Origin: Mycolicibacterium malmesburyense
GTDB lineage: Bacteria; Actinomycetota; Actinomycetes; Mycobacteriales; Mycobacteriaceae
Assembly (NCBI RefSeq): GCF_001050015.1
Contig: NZ_CVTB01000155.1
Span: forward strand, 8,274-72,273
Direction: 5' to 3'
Length of the DNA stretch: 64,000 nt
Numbering within the stretch: the stretch's first letter is position 1; every line of letters starts with the position of its first letter. The position numbers were made by a program, and so were the translations under genes. The notes below the pieces were generated by a model. That model worked only from the letters and a program-made list of their open reading frames with translations. It was not told the DNA's origin and made no database searches. Positions 43,155-50,759 of this stretch are shown here, piece after piece.

Positions 43155-45001
43155 TGCCCAGCAGCCTCGAGAACCTCGTCACCTCGGTCGCCACGCAGCT
43201 CATGGGGGTGAACGCGGCCACCTCGGTCGAGGTGAGCAGGCAGGTACTGGCCGATCTCGTCGCGTACTTCGGGGTCGACGTCAGCTTCCTGCGCCACAAC
43301 GATCACCGGATCCGCGCCTCGGTGCTGGTCGCGGAGTGGCCGGTCCGGCCGGGAATCCCGGATCCGGACCCGTTGGCCGTCGTGTACTTCGCCGACGCCG
43401 ATCCGGTGTTCGCCCGGTGCGAGCATCAGAAGGAACCGATCGTCTTCCGCCCCGAACCCTCGACCGAGGAGTATCAGCAGACCATCGCCGAGGGCAGGCA
43501 GGTTCCGTCGACGTCGATGGCGTGCGTGCCGATGCTCTCGGGTGACGTCACATCCGGGGTGCTCGGCTTCGTCAAGTTCGGCGACCGCGACTGGACGCCG
43601 GAAGAACTCAACGCGCTCAAGGCGATCGCCTCACTGTTCGCCCAGGTTCAGGCGCGCGTCGAGGCCGAGGGCCGGCTGCGCTACCTGGCCGAACACGACG
43701 ACCTGACGGGCCTGTGCAACCGGCGAGCGCTGCTGGCCCACCTGGATGCCCGCCTCGAGGAGGGACAACCGGGTCCGGTCTCGGTGCTGTTCTTCGATCT
43801 GGACCGGCTGAAGGCCATCAACGACTACCTCGGCCACACGGCGGGCGACTGGTTCATTCGCGTGCTGGCCGAACGGTTGCGCCAAAGCGCCGACAAGGGC
43901 ACGTTCCTGGCCCGGCTCGGTGGCGACGAGTTCGTGGTGGTGCCATCGGGACCGACGGACGTCGACGCGGCCAAGGAACTGGCGCACCGCCTGCAAACGT
44001 CGCTCAACGAGCGGGTGCCGGTCGACGGCGAAACCCTCACCCGCACGGTCAGCATCGGTGTGGCGCTCGGAGATCCCGGCCGCGACAACACCTCGGACCT
44101 GCTACGGCGCGCCGACCAGGCGGTGTTGACCGCCAAGGCCTCCGGCGGCAACGAAGTCGCGATCTTCACCGACCAGATGTCGCTGGACTCCGACTTCCGC
44201 AACGACATCGAGCTGCATCTGCACAACGTCATCGAGACGGGCGCCCTTCTGTTGCACTATCAGCCGGAGATCAACATGCGCACCGGTGAGATCCTCGCCG
44301 CGGAGGCGCTGGTCCGCTGGGAGCATCCGACCCGCGGCCTGCTGGCGCCGGCTTCGTTCATCGGGGTTGCCGAATCCATCAATCTGGCGGGCGAATTGGG
44401 ACGCTGGGTGATGCGCACGGCGTGCCGCGAGTTCGCGCAGTGGCGCGCGCACGGCGTCGGCCGCGACGCGGTTCTGCGGATCAACGTCTCGCCGGTCCAG
44501 CTCGTCAGCGACGGCTTCGTGGAGTCGGTCGCGGGAACCATCGAGGAGTTCGGACTCGACGGCGGATCGGTGTGCCTGGAGATCACCGAGAGCGTGGTGG
44601 TTCAGGACATCGAGACCACCCGCAAGACGCTGGCCGGCCTCAAACAGGTCGGTGTACAGGTCGCCATCGACGACTTCGGCACCGGCTACAGCGTGTTGTC
44701 GCACCTGAAATCCCTGCCCGTCGACACGCTGAAGATCGACAAGGGCTTCGTTCGGGAATTGGGTGTGGATCCGGGCGATCTCGCGATCGTGCGCGCGGTC
44801 ATCGCGCTCGCCGAGGCGTTCGGACTGCAACTGGTCGCCGAGGGCGTGGAGACCGAGCAGGCCGCACGCACGCTGCTCGCGCACGGATGCCACCGTGCTC
44901 AGGGGTTCTTGTTGTCGCGCCCGCTGCCGGGCGCGGAGATGGAATCGCTACTCGCCGAGGGACGGATACCCGTGCAGTTTGCCGCATCGCCACGACCCTG
45001 A
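43154..45001 (+). CDS. GAF-GGDEF-EAL protein, c-di-GMP cyclase/phosphodiesterase (Rv1354c-like)
   Basis: 615 residues from GTG 43154 with AGGGAGGG just upstream. Domain order: GAF sensor (about 10-165), GGDEF (about 175-335, intact RLGGDEFVVV near residue 255) and EAL (about 350-605, intact AEALVRWEHP near 382, ITESVVV, DDFGTGYS and EGVETEQ). Both active sites look complete, so it can in principle make and break c-di-GMP, as reported for the homologous M. tuberculosis and M. smegmatis protein. There is no membrane segment. It is translationally coupled to MoeY (TAGTG overlap), and its last 54 nt overlap the end of the opposite-strand FAD-protein gene. Confidence 0.93.
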   Translation: MPSSLENLVTSVATQLMGVNAATSVEVSRQVLADLVAYFGVDVSFLRHNDHRIRASVLVAEWPVRPGIPDPDPLAVVYFADADPVFARCEHQKEPIVFRPEPSTEEYQQTIAEGRQVPSTSMACVPMLSGDVTSGVLGFVKFGDRDWTPEELNALKAIASLFAQVQARVEAEGRLRYLAEHDDLTGLCNRRALLAHLDARLEEGQPGPVSVLFFDLDRLKAINDYLGHTAGDWFIRVLAERLRQSADKGTFLARLGGDEFVVVPSGPTDVDAAKELAHRLQTSLNERVPVDGETLTRTVSIGVALGDPGRDNTSDLLRRADQAVLTAKASGGNEVAIFTDQMSLDSDFRNDIELHLHNVIETGALLLHYQPEINMRTGEILAAEALVRWEHPTRGLLAPASFIGVAESINLAGELGRWVMRTACREFAQWRAHGVGRDAVLRINVSPVQLVSDGFVESVAGTIEEFGLDGGSVCLEITESVVVQDIETTRKTLAGLKQVGVQVAIDDFGTGYSVLSHLKSLPVDTLKIDKGFVRELGVDPGDLAIVRAVIALAEAFGLQLVAEGVETEQAARTLLAHGCHRAQGFLLSRPLPGAEMESLLAEGRIPVQFAASPRP

Positions 45002-45829
45002 GTGGCGATAGGTCTCGCGAAGGTTCTCGTGAAGGCGGCGACCGCGCGCCTGGCACGTCGAACCCGCCAAGGCGAGCGGTTCGGCGGTGAGCACCTCGAC
45101 GCGACCGAACCTGCTCGCGCGCTGCCCGACGAGGCAGACCCGCAGGATGTCGCCGGATCCGGACCGCCGGTCGGGCTGTGGAAGTTCCGTGGCTCCGCTC
45201 GTCACGGTGACACCGTGCCGCGCCCGAACCGCCGTGGGGCCCGCGGGGGTGGCGAAGATCGCACCCACCACGACGTCCTCCTCGAACACCAAGCGTTGCA
45301 GCGCGTGGTCGGCGTGCACCTCGATGCCGCGGGAGGCCACGCCGGCGGTCAGCAGATCGACGACGGAACCGGAGAGATCGCCGGAGTCGGCGGCGAGCGC
45401 GCCGATCTCGAGGACCTCGAGTATCTGGCCGTCCGACGCCTGTACCGTCGCCGCGCTCCAATCCGGCAGCCGCGTCGAGAGATAACCGAACGGGGTCGCC
45501 AAACATTGCGCCGCCCAGTCGCGCAGGCGTGCCCCGACGAACGGCGCGACAGTGCGGCCGGTGTCGGCGGGGGTGTGCGAGGGCACGGCACGGACCGGCA
45601 CGCCGAGGTCATGAGACTGCCGGCGGGGCGGATCCAGATCGGACGTCATCTCGGCGAAGAAACTCCGGGTGCACCGGTCTTCTGTATCCGTGCCCAACCA
45701 ATTGCGTTCGGCGACGCCCCAGTCGGCGAGAAACACCTCGCCACCGAGTTCATCGAGTGCGATGGCGTGTGCAAGGCCGGCCGCGCCGGCGCCGGCGCAT
45801 ACCACGTCGACTTCGTCGTCCCACTCCAC
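44948..45829 (-). CDS. Short FAD/NAD(P)-binding (fumarate-reductase-like) protein
   Basis: 293 residues from GTG 45829, with GGAG 9 nt upstream; an open frame runs further to 46006 but has no such site and poor coding character. The N-terminus VDVVCAGAGAAGLAHAIAL is a G-x-G-x-x-G dinucleotide-binding fold and LVFEEDVVVGAIFATPAGP is the second FAD strand of FAD_binding_2 proteins. It is much shorter than the usual 450-550 residues and lacks the catalytic capping domain, so it may be a reduced homologue rather than an active dehydrogenase. It converges on the c-di-GMP enzyme with a 54-nt overlap. Confidence 0.7.
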   Translation of the reverse strand: MEWDDEVDVVCAGAGAAGLAHAIALDELGGEVFLADWGVAERNWLGTDTEDRCTRSFFAEMTSDLDPPRRQSHDLGVPVRAVPSHTPADTGRTVAPFVGARLRDWAAQCLATPFGYLSTRLPDWSAATVQASDGQILEVLEIGALAADSGDLSGSVVDLLTAGVASRGIEVHADHALQRLVFEEDVVVGAIFATPAGPTAVRARHGVTVTSGATELPQPDRRSGSGDILRVCLVGQRASRFGRVEVLTAEPLALAGSTCQARGRRLHENLRETYRHSGSWRCGKLHGYPSLGE

Positions 45830-45916
45830 CGTTAACTTCTCCAAGGTCGCTGCGATGTGCAGTTGTGGCTTATAAAGCCGCCGAATCGTCGAACAATTCA
45901 GCGGTGTGCGAAAAGC

Positions 45917-45967
45917 TGCCATTGCCCGCAGGCGGGATCGAGGGGTTTGCCGATACGGGCAATGGCA
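45917..45967. other. 12-bp perfect-stem hairpin
   Basis: TGCCATTGCCCG (45917-45928) and CGGGCAATGGCA (45956-45967) are exact reverse complements separated by 27 nt. It lies in the divergent non-coding region, upstream of the minus-strand FAD-protein gene. It could be a leader structure, a small-RNA end or a widely spaced operator. Confidence 0.5.
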
Positions 45968-46184
45968 ACGCGAGGGGTAGCAACTCCCGCGCTGCTCCGC
46001 AAACACGACTGCGGTGGCGACGGGGTACCTGCGGCGCAGTGAGACCCACGGGCGGCGTTACGTGACGCCACGAACCGAAAGTCATCACGCCCGGTACTTT
46101 ACATACTTTTTGGATGTTATGGGGGTCTAACTATGACTTAAAGTTTGACGTGTCGGACACAACAATCCGGAGTACGGAATTTCA

Positions 46185-46275
46185 CGAGTGTCAGCCGAAA
46201 GGATTGCCGGGGAACCACGTAGCGCCAGAAGATCAGCCGGCGGGCGGGTTGGCACGCCCAGCTAACTGCACGGAA
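46185..46275 (+). promoter_or_regulatory. Candidate ydaO-like (c-di-AMP) riboswitch leader
   Basis: In order it shows GCCGAAA (46194), CCGGGGAACCACGT (46207-46220), GAAGATC (46228-46234), a GGGCG/CGCCC hairpin (46242-46259) and CAGCTAACTGCACGG (46259-46273). These resemble the invariant GCCGAA, GGGGAACC, GGGGUGAAUC and CAGCUAACUC elements of the ydaO family in the right order. The GGGGUGAAUC element is poorly matched, the closing P1 helix is weak and spacing is short, so it may be a variant, degenerate, or coincidental. The next start codon (46293) is 18 nt downstream. Confidence 0.35.
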
Positions 46276-46292
46276 TTCGTAGAACCGGGGTA

Positions 46293-47027
46293 GTGAATGG
46301 AAGAATCGCGGGGTTGGATAATTTCAGGCAAACGAGGCTCCCACTGAACAGCGTTCCCACATCGACCGATCACGTCGACCGACGGTCGGATTCGACGCGG
46401 CTGCAGATATTGCATGCGGCGTCGCGACTGTTCGCCCGCAGTTCATACAGCCGCGTCAATCTCGATGACATCCTCGCCGACGCGGCGGTGACCAAAGGAG
46501 CGATGTACTTCCACTTCCGCTCCAAACACGCGTTGGCGTCGGCGATCGTCGAACTCCGCATGGAAGAGGCGCGGGCGTCGGTCGACGAGGTTTTGGCGCG
46601 CAGGCTGTCCGGCCTGGAGACGCTCATCGATCTGTCGTTTCGAATCGCGGTCGACGACATCGGCAGCGAGGTGGCCAGGGCGGGGTTGAACCTCCTGGAG
46701 TCCATCGGGCGCACCGACGGCCTGCAGTCGACCGTTCTCGGCACGTGGGTGGAGGGCTACGCGAGGGTCATCCAGCGGGCGGTCGCCGAAGGCGACATTC
46801 GCGACCACGATGACGCCGAGTCGATCGGCCGTCTGCTGGTTTCGATGTACATGGGCCTGCGGCAGACCAGCGATCTGGACGATCCCGAACGCTTCATGCG
46901 CGATCTGCAGGCCGCCTGGATGCTGCTGTTACCGGGCCTGACCAGCGATGACCACATCTCCTATCTCGCCGAGTTCGTCAAACGCCGCACCGCGGTGGCC
47001 ATCAAGACGGCGGCGCCGTTGCCGTGA
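46293..47027 (+). CDS. TetR-family regulator (gamma-butyrolactone-receptor-like) 1
   Basis: 244 residues from GTG 46293; the first 28 residues are not conserved-looking and a later start (for example a GTG before DRRSDSTRLQILHAA) is possible. The HTH reads VNLDDILADAAVTKGAMYFHFRSKHALASAIVE, with the TKGAMYFHF form typical of ArpA/ScbR-type receptors. The C-terminal domain is all-helical. It stands alone 64 nt before a second regulator of the same type and directly after the ydaO-like leader candidate. Ligand unknown; mycobacteria are not known to make gamma-butyrolactones, so another lipid-like signal may be sensed. Confidence 0.82.
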   Translation: MNGRIAGLDNFRQTRLPLNSVPTSTDHVDRRSDSTRLQILHAASRLFARSSYSRVNLDDILADAAVTKGAMYFHFRSKHALASAIVELRMEEARASVDEVLARRLSGLETLIDLSFRIAVDDIGSEVARAGLNLLESIGRTDGLQSTVLGTWVEGYARVIQRAVAEGDIRDHDDAESIGRLLVSMYMGLRQTSDLDDPERFMRDLQAAWMLLLPGLTSDDHISYLAEFVKRRTAVAIKTAAPLP

Positions 47028-47091
47028 TCTATGATCCCCCGGTCAGGCCATCTCCATCGGGTTGAGGCCATCGGAGCGGAGGTTACCGACG

Positions 47092-47754
47092 ATGGTGCGC
47101 CAAGCGCGATCCGAGGCCACCCGGCGAAGGATCATCGAAGCCGCAGTCGACCTGTTCAACGAGATCGGATATTCGGCCACCAGCCTCGGCGACATCATCG
47201 AACGCGCCGAGATGACCAAGGGTGCGCTCTACTACCATTTCGATTCCAAAGAGGCACTCGCCTTCGCGATCATCGACGAGGGCAGCGCCAATCTCTTCGA
47301 GGCCTTCGAGATGATCAGCGAATCCTCGGCCCCCGCGCTCGAACGCATCATCCACGGCTGCTTCGTCGTCGCGGATCTGCTCCGCACCGACAAGACGGCC
47401 CGCAGCGCAACGCAATTGCGGCGCACGTTCGGTGAGTTCAGCGAGGCCACGACCCGCATCTTCAGTCGCTGGCTCGACGAGATCTCGTCCAGCGTCACGG
47501 CCGCGATCGAGGAGGGCGACGTACGCCCCGACCTCAATCCGCTCGCGGTCGCCGAGACCGTTGTCGGGACGATGACGGGTGCCGAACTGCTTTCCAGCTC
47601 CGCCTCGTCGGGCACCGACGTGATGGAGCGCCTCGGCCGGATCTGGGAGGTCTTGCTGCCGGCCGTCGCGACCGAGGAGTCGCTTGGTTATTTTCAGCAG
47701 TACCTGGCGCGCGAGGCGCTCCGCCGGTCGGCGCCCGAGCCGGGCGACGCCTAG
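47092..47754 (+). CDS. TetR-family regulator (gamma-butyrolactone-receptor-like) 2
   Basis: 220 residues from ATG 47092, with GGAGG 9 nt upstream; this gives the typical ScbR-like start VRQARSEATRRRIIEAAVDLF. The HTH is SLGDIIERAEMTKGALYYHFDSKEALAFAI. It follows the first TetR gene by 64 nt and shares its direction and HTH style, so the pair may be an old duplication acting on related operators. Its last 4 nt overlap the end of the PAS gene on the other strand. No biosynthetic gene for a butyrolactone is nearby. Confidence 0.85.
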   Translation: MVRQARSEATRRRIIEAAVDLFNEIGYSATSLGDIIERAEMTKGALYYHFDSKEALAFAIIDEGSANLFEAFEMISESSAPALERIIHGCFVVADLLRTDKTARSATQLRRTFGEFSEATTRIFSRWLDEISSSVTAAIEEGDVRPDLNPLAVAETVVGTMTGAELLSSSASSGTDVMERLGRIWEVLLPAVATEESLGYFQQYLAREALRRSAPEPGDA

Positions 47755-48239
47755 AGCTCGTCGACCCAGAGCTGTTCGGTCAAGTCCTGGAAGGTGGCCA
47801 GCGCGACCGGGTCGCTCCCGCGCCGTAGGGCGGACTTGCTCATCCGGGCCCGCACTATCGAGCCGTCCCTGTGCAGGAGTTCGACGACCAACTCCTCATG
47901 GGCGCGCATCACCGAGACCGCGGACTCGTCGGAGGGCAGGGTGTGGAAGATCTGATGGAAGTGCAGCTCGCTGACGGCGTCTGCGGTGTAACCCACCATG
48001 TCGGCGAACGCCTCGTTCGCGAACACGATCGCGCCGTCTTCCGCGATCGCCAGTACCGGTACGGGCAGGCGGTCGAGGACCACCAATGCCGGCAACTCTC
48101 CGAGAACAGCCGTGGGTGATTTAACAACCTGCCCGTCTCGTCGTCGCTCCACGCGTCCAATTATGCCGCCGGTTTCGCATGCTCGTTCCACAATTTCCGC
48201 GTCGAGCGGCCGTTCACTTGAGCGCCCCACGCGGGCCAC
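47751..48239 (-). CDS. Single PAS-domain protein
   Basis: 162 residues. After an N-terminal tail of about 45 residues comes one PAS domain: LPVPVLAIAEDGAIVFANEAFADMVGYTADAV, then LHRDGSIVRARMSKSALRRG and the closing strand ALATFQDLTEQ. There is no output domain, so it would act through protein-protein contact or be a loose sensory module. The GTG start at 48239 is the longest choice; a GTG at the codon before KSPTAVLGELP would remove most of the tail. Divergent from the dehydrogenase at 48291 across a 51-bp promoter with an imperfect palindrome, so it may sense conditions for that operon. Confidence 0.8.
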   Translation of the reverse strand: MARVGRSSERPLDAEIVERACETGGIIGRVERRRDGQVVKSPTAVLGELPALVVLDRLPVPVLAIAEDGAIVFANEAFADMVGYTADAVSELHFHQIFHTLPSDESAVSVMRAHEELVVELLHRDGSIVRARMSKSALRRGSDPVALATFQDLTEQLWVDEL

Positions 48240-48241
48240 AT

Positions 48242-48258
48242 AGTGAACTAGGTTTACT
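48242..48258. promoter_or_regulatory. Imperfect inverted repeat in the PAS/dehydrogenase promoter
   Basis: AGTGAAC-TAG-GTTTACT (arms match at 6 of 7) overlaps a TACTGT -10-like hexamer at 48255-48260. It resembles but does not match the KstR box because the AAC/GTT cores are one base too far apart. Confidence 0.35.
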
Positions 48259-48290
48259 GTGCTAGGGCGTCAAGAGACAGGGGATCGACG

Positions 48291-49523
48291 ATGGACCTGA
48301 AGTGGTCGCGGGCCGACACGGCGTTTCGTGACGAGGTACGCAGCTTTCTCAACGAGAAGTTGACGCCGGAGCTGCGCCGCGCCGGACGCCTCATGACCAG
48401 TGTGTACGCCGATCACGACGCGAGCATGGAGTGGCAGCGGATCCTGCACGAGCGCGGCTGGGCCGCGCCGGCCTGGCCTGTCGAGTACGGCGGCTGTGAC
48501 TGGACCCTGACCCAGCACTACATCTTCAGCCGGGAGTCCACGCTGGCCGGTGCGCCGTCGCTGTCGCCGATGGGGATCCGCATGGTTGCCCACGCCCTGA
48601 TCAAGTTCGGCACCGACGCGCAGAAGGAATTCTTTCTTCCGCGCATCCTCACCGGCGAGGTTTTCTTCTGTCAGGGCTACTCCGAACCCGAGGCGGGTTC
48701 CGATCTGGCGGCGCTGTCGATGGCGGCCTTGGACGACGGCGACGACCTGGTCTGCACGGGCAGCAAGATCTGGACGACGCATGCCCGCGAAGCCAACTGG
48801 ATGTTCGCTCTGGTGCGCACCTCGAGGACGCAGAAGAAGCAGCAGGGCATCACGTTCGTGCTCATCGACATGTCCTCCCCCGGCATCGAGATCCGGCCGC
48901 TGGTGATGACGTCCGGCGAAGAGGTGCAGAACCAGGTCTTCTTCGACGAGGTGCGGGTGCCCAAGACGAACGTGCTGGGCAAGATCGACGACGGGTGGAC
49001 CGTCGCGAAGTACCTGCTGGAATTCGAACGCGGCGGCGGCGCGTCGTCACCGGCGCTGCAGGTGATGGCACAGGAGATCGCGACCGTCGCCGCCGGTGAA
49101 CCGGGTCCGACCGGAGGCCGGCTGATCGACGATCCGGCCTTCGCCCGCAAGCTGGCCGACGCGCGGATCCGCACCGAGGTGCTCGAGATCCTCGAATACC
49201 GGGTGCTGGCGACGGTGGCCGAGGGGAAGAACCCCGGCGCCGCCTCGTCGATGCTCAAGGTGCTGGCGACCGAGTTGAGCCAGGCGATCACCGAACTCGC
49301 GATGGAAGCGGCCGGCCCGCGCGGCCGCGTCTACCAGCCGCACGCCACCTGTCCCGGCGGACCGATCGCCGAGTTCGAGCCACCGCCGGACGGCTACCTC
49401 AGCGGTGAGCCCTGGCAGGCCGTCGCCCCGTTGCGCTACTTCAACGACCGGGCGGGCTCGATCTACGCCGGCAGCAACGAGATTCAGCGCAACATCCTGG
49501 CCAAAGCGGCGCTGGGACTCTGA
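48291..49523 (+). CDS. Acyl-CoA dehydrogenase, FadE-type subunit (large)
   Basis: 410 residues: YSEPEAGSDLAALS for the flavin/substrate loop, GSKIWTTHAREANWM for the beta domain, and the C-terminal IYAGSNEIQRNILAKAALGL. The medium-chain Glu position is Ala (Y-A-G-S), as in FadE subgroups whose base lies elsewhere. An Arg- and Pro-rich insertion (RGRVYQPHATCPGGPIAEFEPPPDGYL) before the last helix is characteristic of the larger chain of mycobacterial FadE pairs acting on bulky ring-bearing CoA esters. It is followed after 11 nt by the short partner and probably forms a heteromer with it. Confidence 0.9.
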   Translation: MDLKWSRADTAFRDEVRSFLNEKLTPELRRAGRLMTSVYADHDASMEWQRILHERGWAAPAWPVEYGGCDWTLTQHYIFSRESTLAGAPSLSPMGIRMVAHALIKFGTDAQKEFFLPRILTGEVFFCQGYSEPEAGSDLAALSMAALDDGDDLVCTGSKIWTTHAREANWMFALVRTSRTQKKQQGITFVLIDMSSPGIEIRPLVMTSGEEVQNQVFFDEVRVPKTNVLGKIDDGWTVAKYLLEFERGGGASSPALQVMAQEIATVAAGEPGPTGGRLIDDPAFARKLADARIRTEVLEILEYRVLATVAEGKNPGAASSMLKVLATELSQAITELAMEAAGPRGRVYQPHATCPGGPIAEFEPPPDGYLSGEPWQAVAPLRYFNDRAGSIYAGSNEIQRNILAKAALGL

Positions 49524-49534
49524 GGGAGCTTGAT

Positions 49535-50659
49535 ATGGACTTCAATCTGACCAAGGAACAGGAACTGCTGCGCGACGGCCTGAACAAGTTCTTGTCGAGC
49601 CGCTACGACCTCGAGACGAGCCGCGCCGCGGCCAAGACGGGCGCCGGGTGGCAGCCCGACATCTGGTCGGGCTTCGCCAACGAGCTCGGAATCCTCGGCG
49701 CCGCGCTGCCGGAGGATATCGGCGGAATCGGCGGCGGGCCCGTGGAGGTGATGGTCATCGCCGAGGCACTCGGGCAGGCGCTGGTCGTCGAGCCGTATGT
49801 CGACACGGTGGTCGTCTCCGGCGGCCTGCTGCAGCGCGCCGGCGGTGAGGCGGCCTCGGCGTTGTTGGAGCGCATCGTCGAGGGCACGGCCGTCGTCGCG
49901 CTGGCCGCCTCCGAAGAGGCCACCGGACACCACTGGGCGGAGGTGACGACGACCGCCGAACGCGACGGTGACGGATGGGTGCTGCGCGGGTCCAAGATCG
50001 TCGTCGCGAGCGCTCCCCTGGCGACCCATCTCCTGGTCACCGCGCGCACCGAGAACGGAATCTCGCTGTTTTGCGTCGATCTCGGCGCCGCCGGGGATGC
50101 GGTCGCGGCTCGTCACTACCGCACCATCGACGACCGCCGGGCATCCGACCTGACGTTCGACGGCCTTCGGCTTCGGTCCGACGCGCTGCTCGGCGAGGAG
50201 GGCGGGGCGTGGCCGTCGCTGGCGCAGGCCCGCGACGAGGGTGCGGCCGCGGTGTGCGCGGAGGCCGTCGGGTGCATGCGAAAAGTGGTGGCCGACACCG
50301 TCGAGTACGCCAAACAGCGTCAACAGTTCGGTCAGCCGATCGGCAGTTTCCAGGCGCTGCAGCACCGCATGGTCGACATGTACATGGAGCTCGAGCAGGC
50401 GGTGTCCGCCGCCTACCTCGCGGTGCTCAACCTCGAGGCCGAGCCGGACGTGCGGGCGCGCGCGGTCTCGGCGGCCAAGGCCACCGTCGGCCGGGCCGCG
50501 CGCTTCATCGGCCAACAGTCGGTCCAACTGCACGGCGGCATGGGCATGACCGAGGAACTCGCGATCGGCCACTACTTCAAACGGCTGACCGCGCTTCAGT
50601 ACGAGTTCGGCACCACCGACTTCCACGTCACCCGCTATGCGGAGCTGACCGGGGCCTGA
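49535..50659 (+). CDS. Acyl-CoA dehydrogenase, FadE-type partner subunit
   Basis: 374 residues. The N-terminal helices (LPEDIGGIGGGPVEVMVIAEALGQALVVEP) are followed by a reduced middle domain (ASEEATGHHWAE) without the T-E-P-x-x-G-S loop, then VQLHGGMGMTEELAIGHYFKRLTAL at the C-terminus. This is the second-chain pattern of heteromeric FadE enzymes. An AGGGAG Shine-Dalgarno is 9 nt before the ATG at 49535. The pair repeats the design of the one at 10733-12981, but here the large subunit is first. Confidence 0.88.
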   Translation: MDFNLTKEQELLRDGLNKFLSSRYDLETSRAAAKTGAGWQPDIWSGFANELGILGAALPEDIGGIGGGPVEVMVIAEALGQALVVEPYVDTVVVSGGLLQRAGGEAASALLERIVEGTAVVALAASEEATGHHWAEVTTTAERDGDGWVLRGSKIVVASAPLATHLLVTARTENGISLFCVDLGAAGDAVAARHYRTIDDRRASDLTFDGLRLRSDALLGEEGGAWPSLAQARDEGAAAVCAEAVGCMRKVVADTVEYAKQRQQFGQPIGSFQALQHRMVDMYMELEQAVSAAYLAVLNLEAEPDVRARAVSAAKATVGRAARFIGQQSVQLHGGMGMTEELAIGHYFKRLTALQYEFGTTDFHVTRYAELTGA

Positions 50660-50685
50660 CGCCGGCGCGCACCGTTTCCGGGATG

Positions 50686-50702
50686 AATGACCAAAGGCCC
50701 TG
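50686..50702 (+). promoter_or_regulatory. Candidate DosR box
   Basis: AATGACCAAAGGCCCTG resembles the DosR consensus (GGGAC-TWWAG-TCCC type, often seen as GACCNNNGGCCC). It lies about 60 nt before the universal stress protein start, the usual position for DosR activation. Confidence 0.5.
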
Positions 50703-50759
50703 TCCGCACGGGCGGTCACGGCCTACGGTCGAGATACAAGCGGTGCTGCGAAGGGAGAG

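Larger units (their letters stand above)
45830..46292. other. 463-nt non-coding region with hairpin and leader-like sequence
   Basis: No credible gene is found here. It holds the strong hairpin at 45917-45967, a locally AT-rich stretch at about 46091-46150 that looks like promoter DNA (TTTACATACTTTTTGG), and the ydaO-like leader candidate at 46185-46275 just before the TetR gene. Confidence 0.6.

Noticed and set aside
45830..46006. Upstream extension of the FAD-protein frame
   Set aside because: Cys/Arg-rich translation, no fold, and it covers the strong hairpin; GTG 45829 has a Shine-Dalgarno and begins at the Rossmann strand.
45830..46292. GEMM-type c-di-GMP riboswitch next to the GGDEF-EAL gene
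   Set aside because: None of the conserved GEMM core sequences is present; the ydaO-like pattern is the better match.
48242..48258. Functional KstR box
   Set aside because: The AAC and GTT half-sites are separated by 3 rather than 2 bases, so it does not fit the consensus; kept only as a low-confidence inverted repeat.
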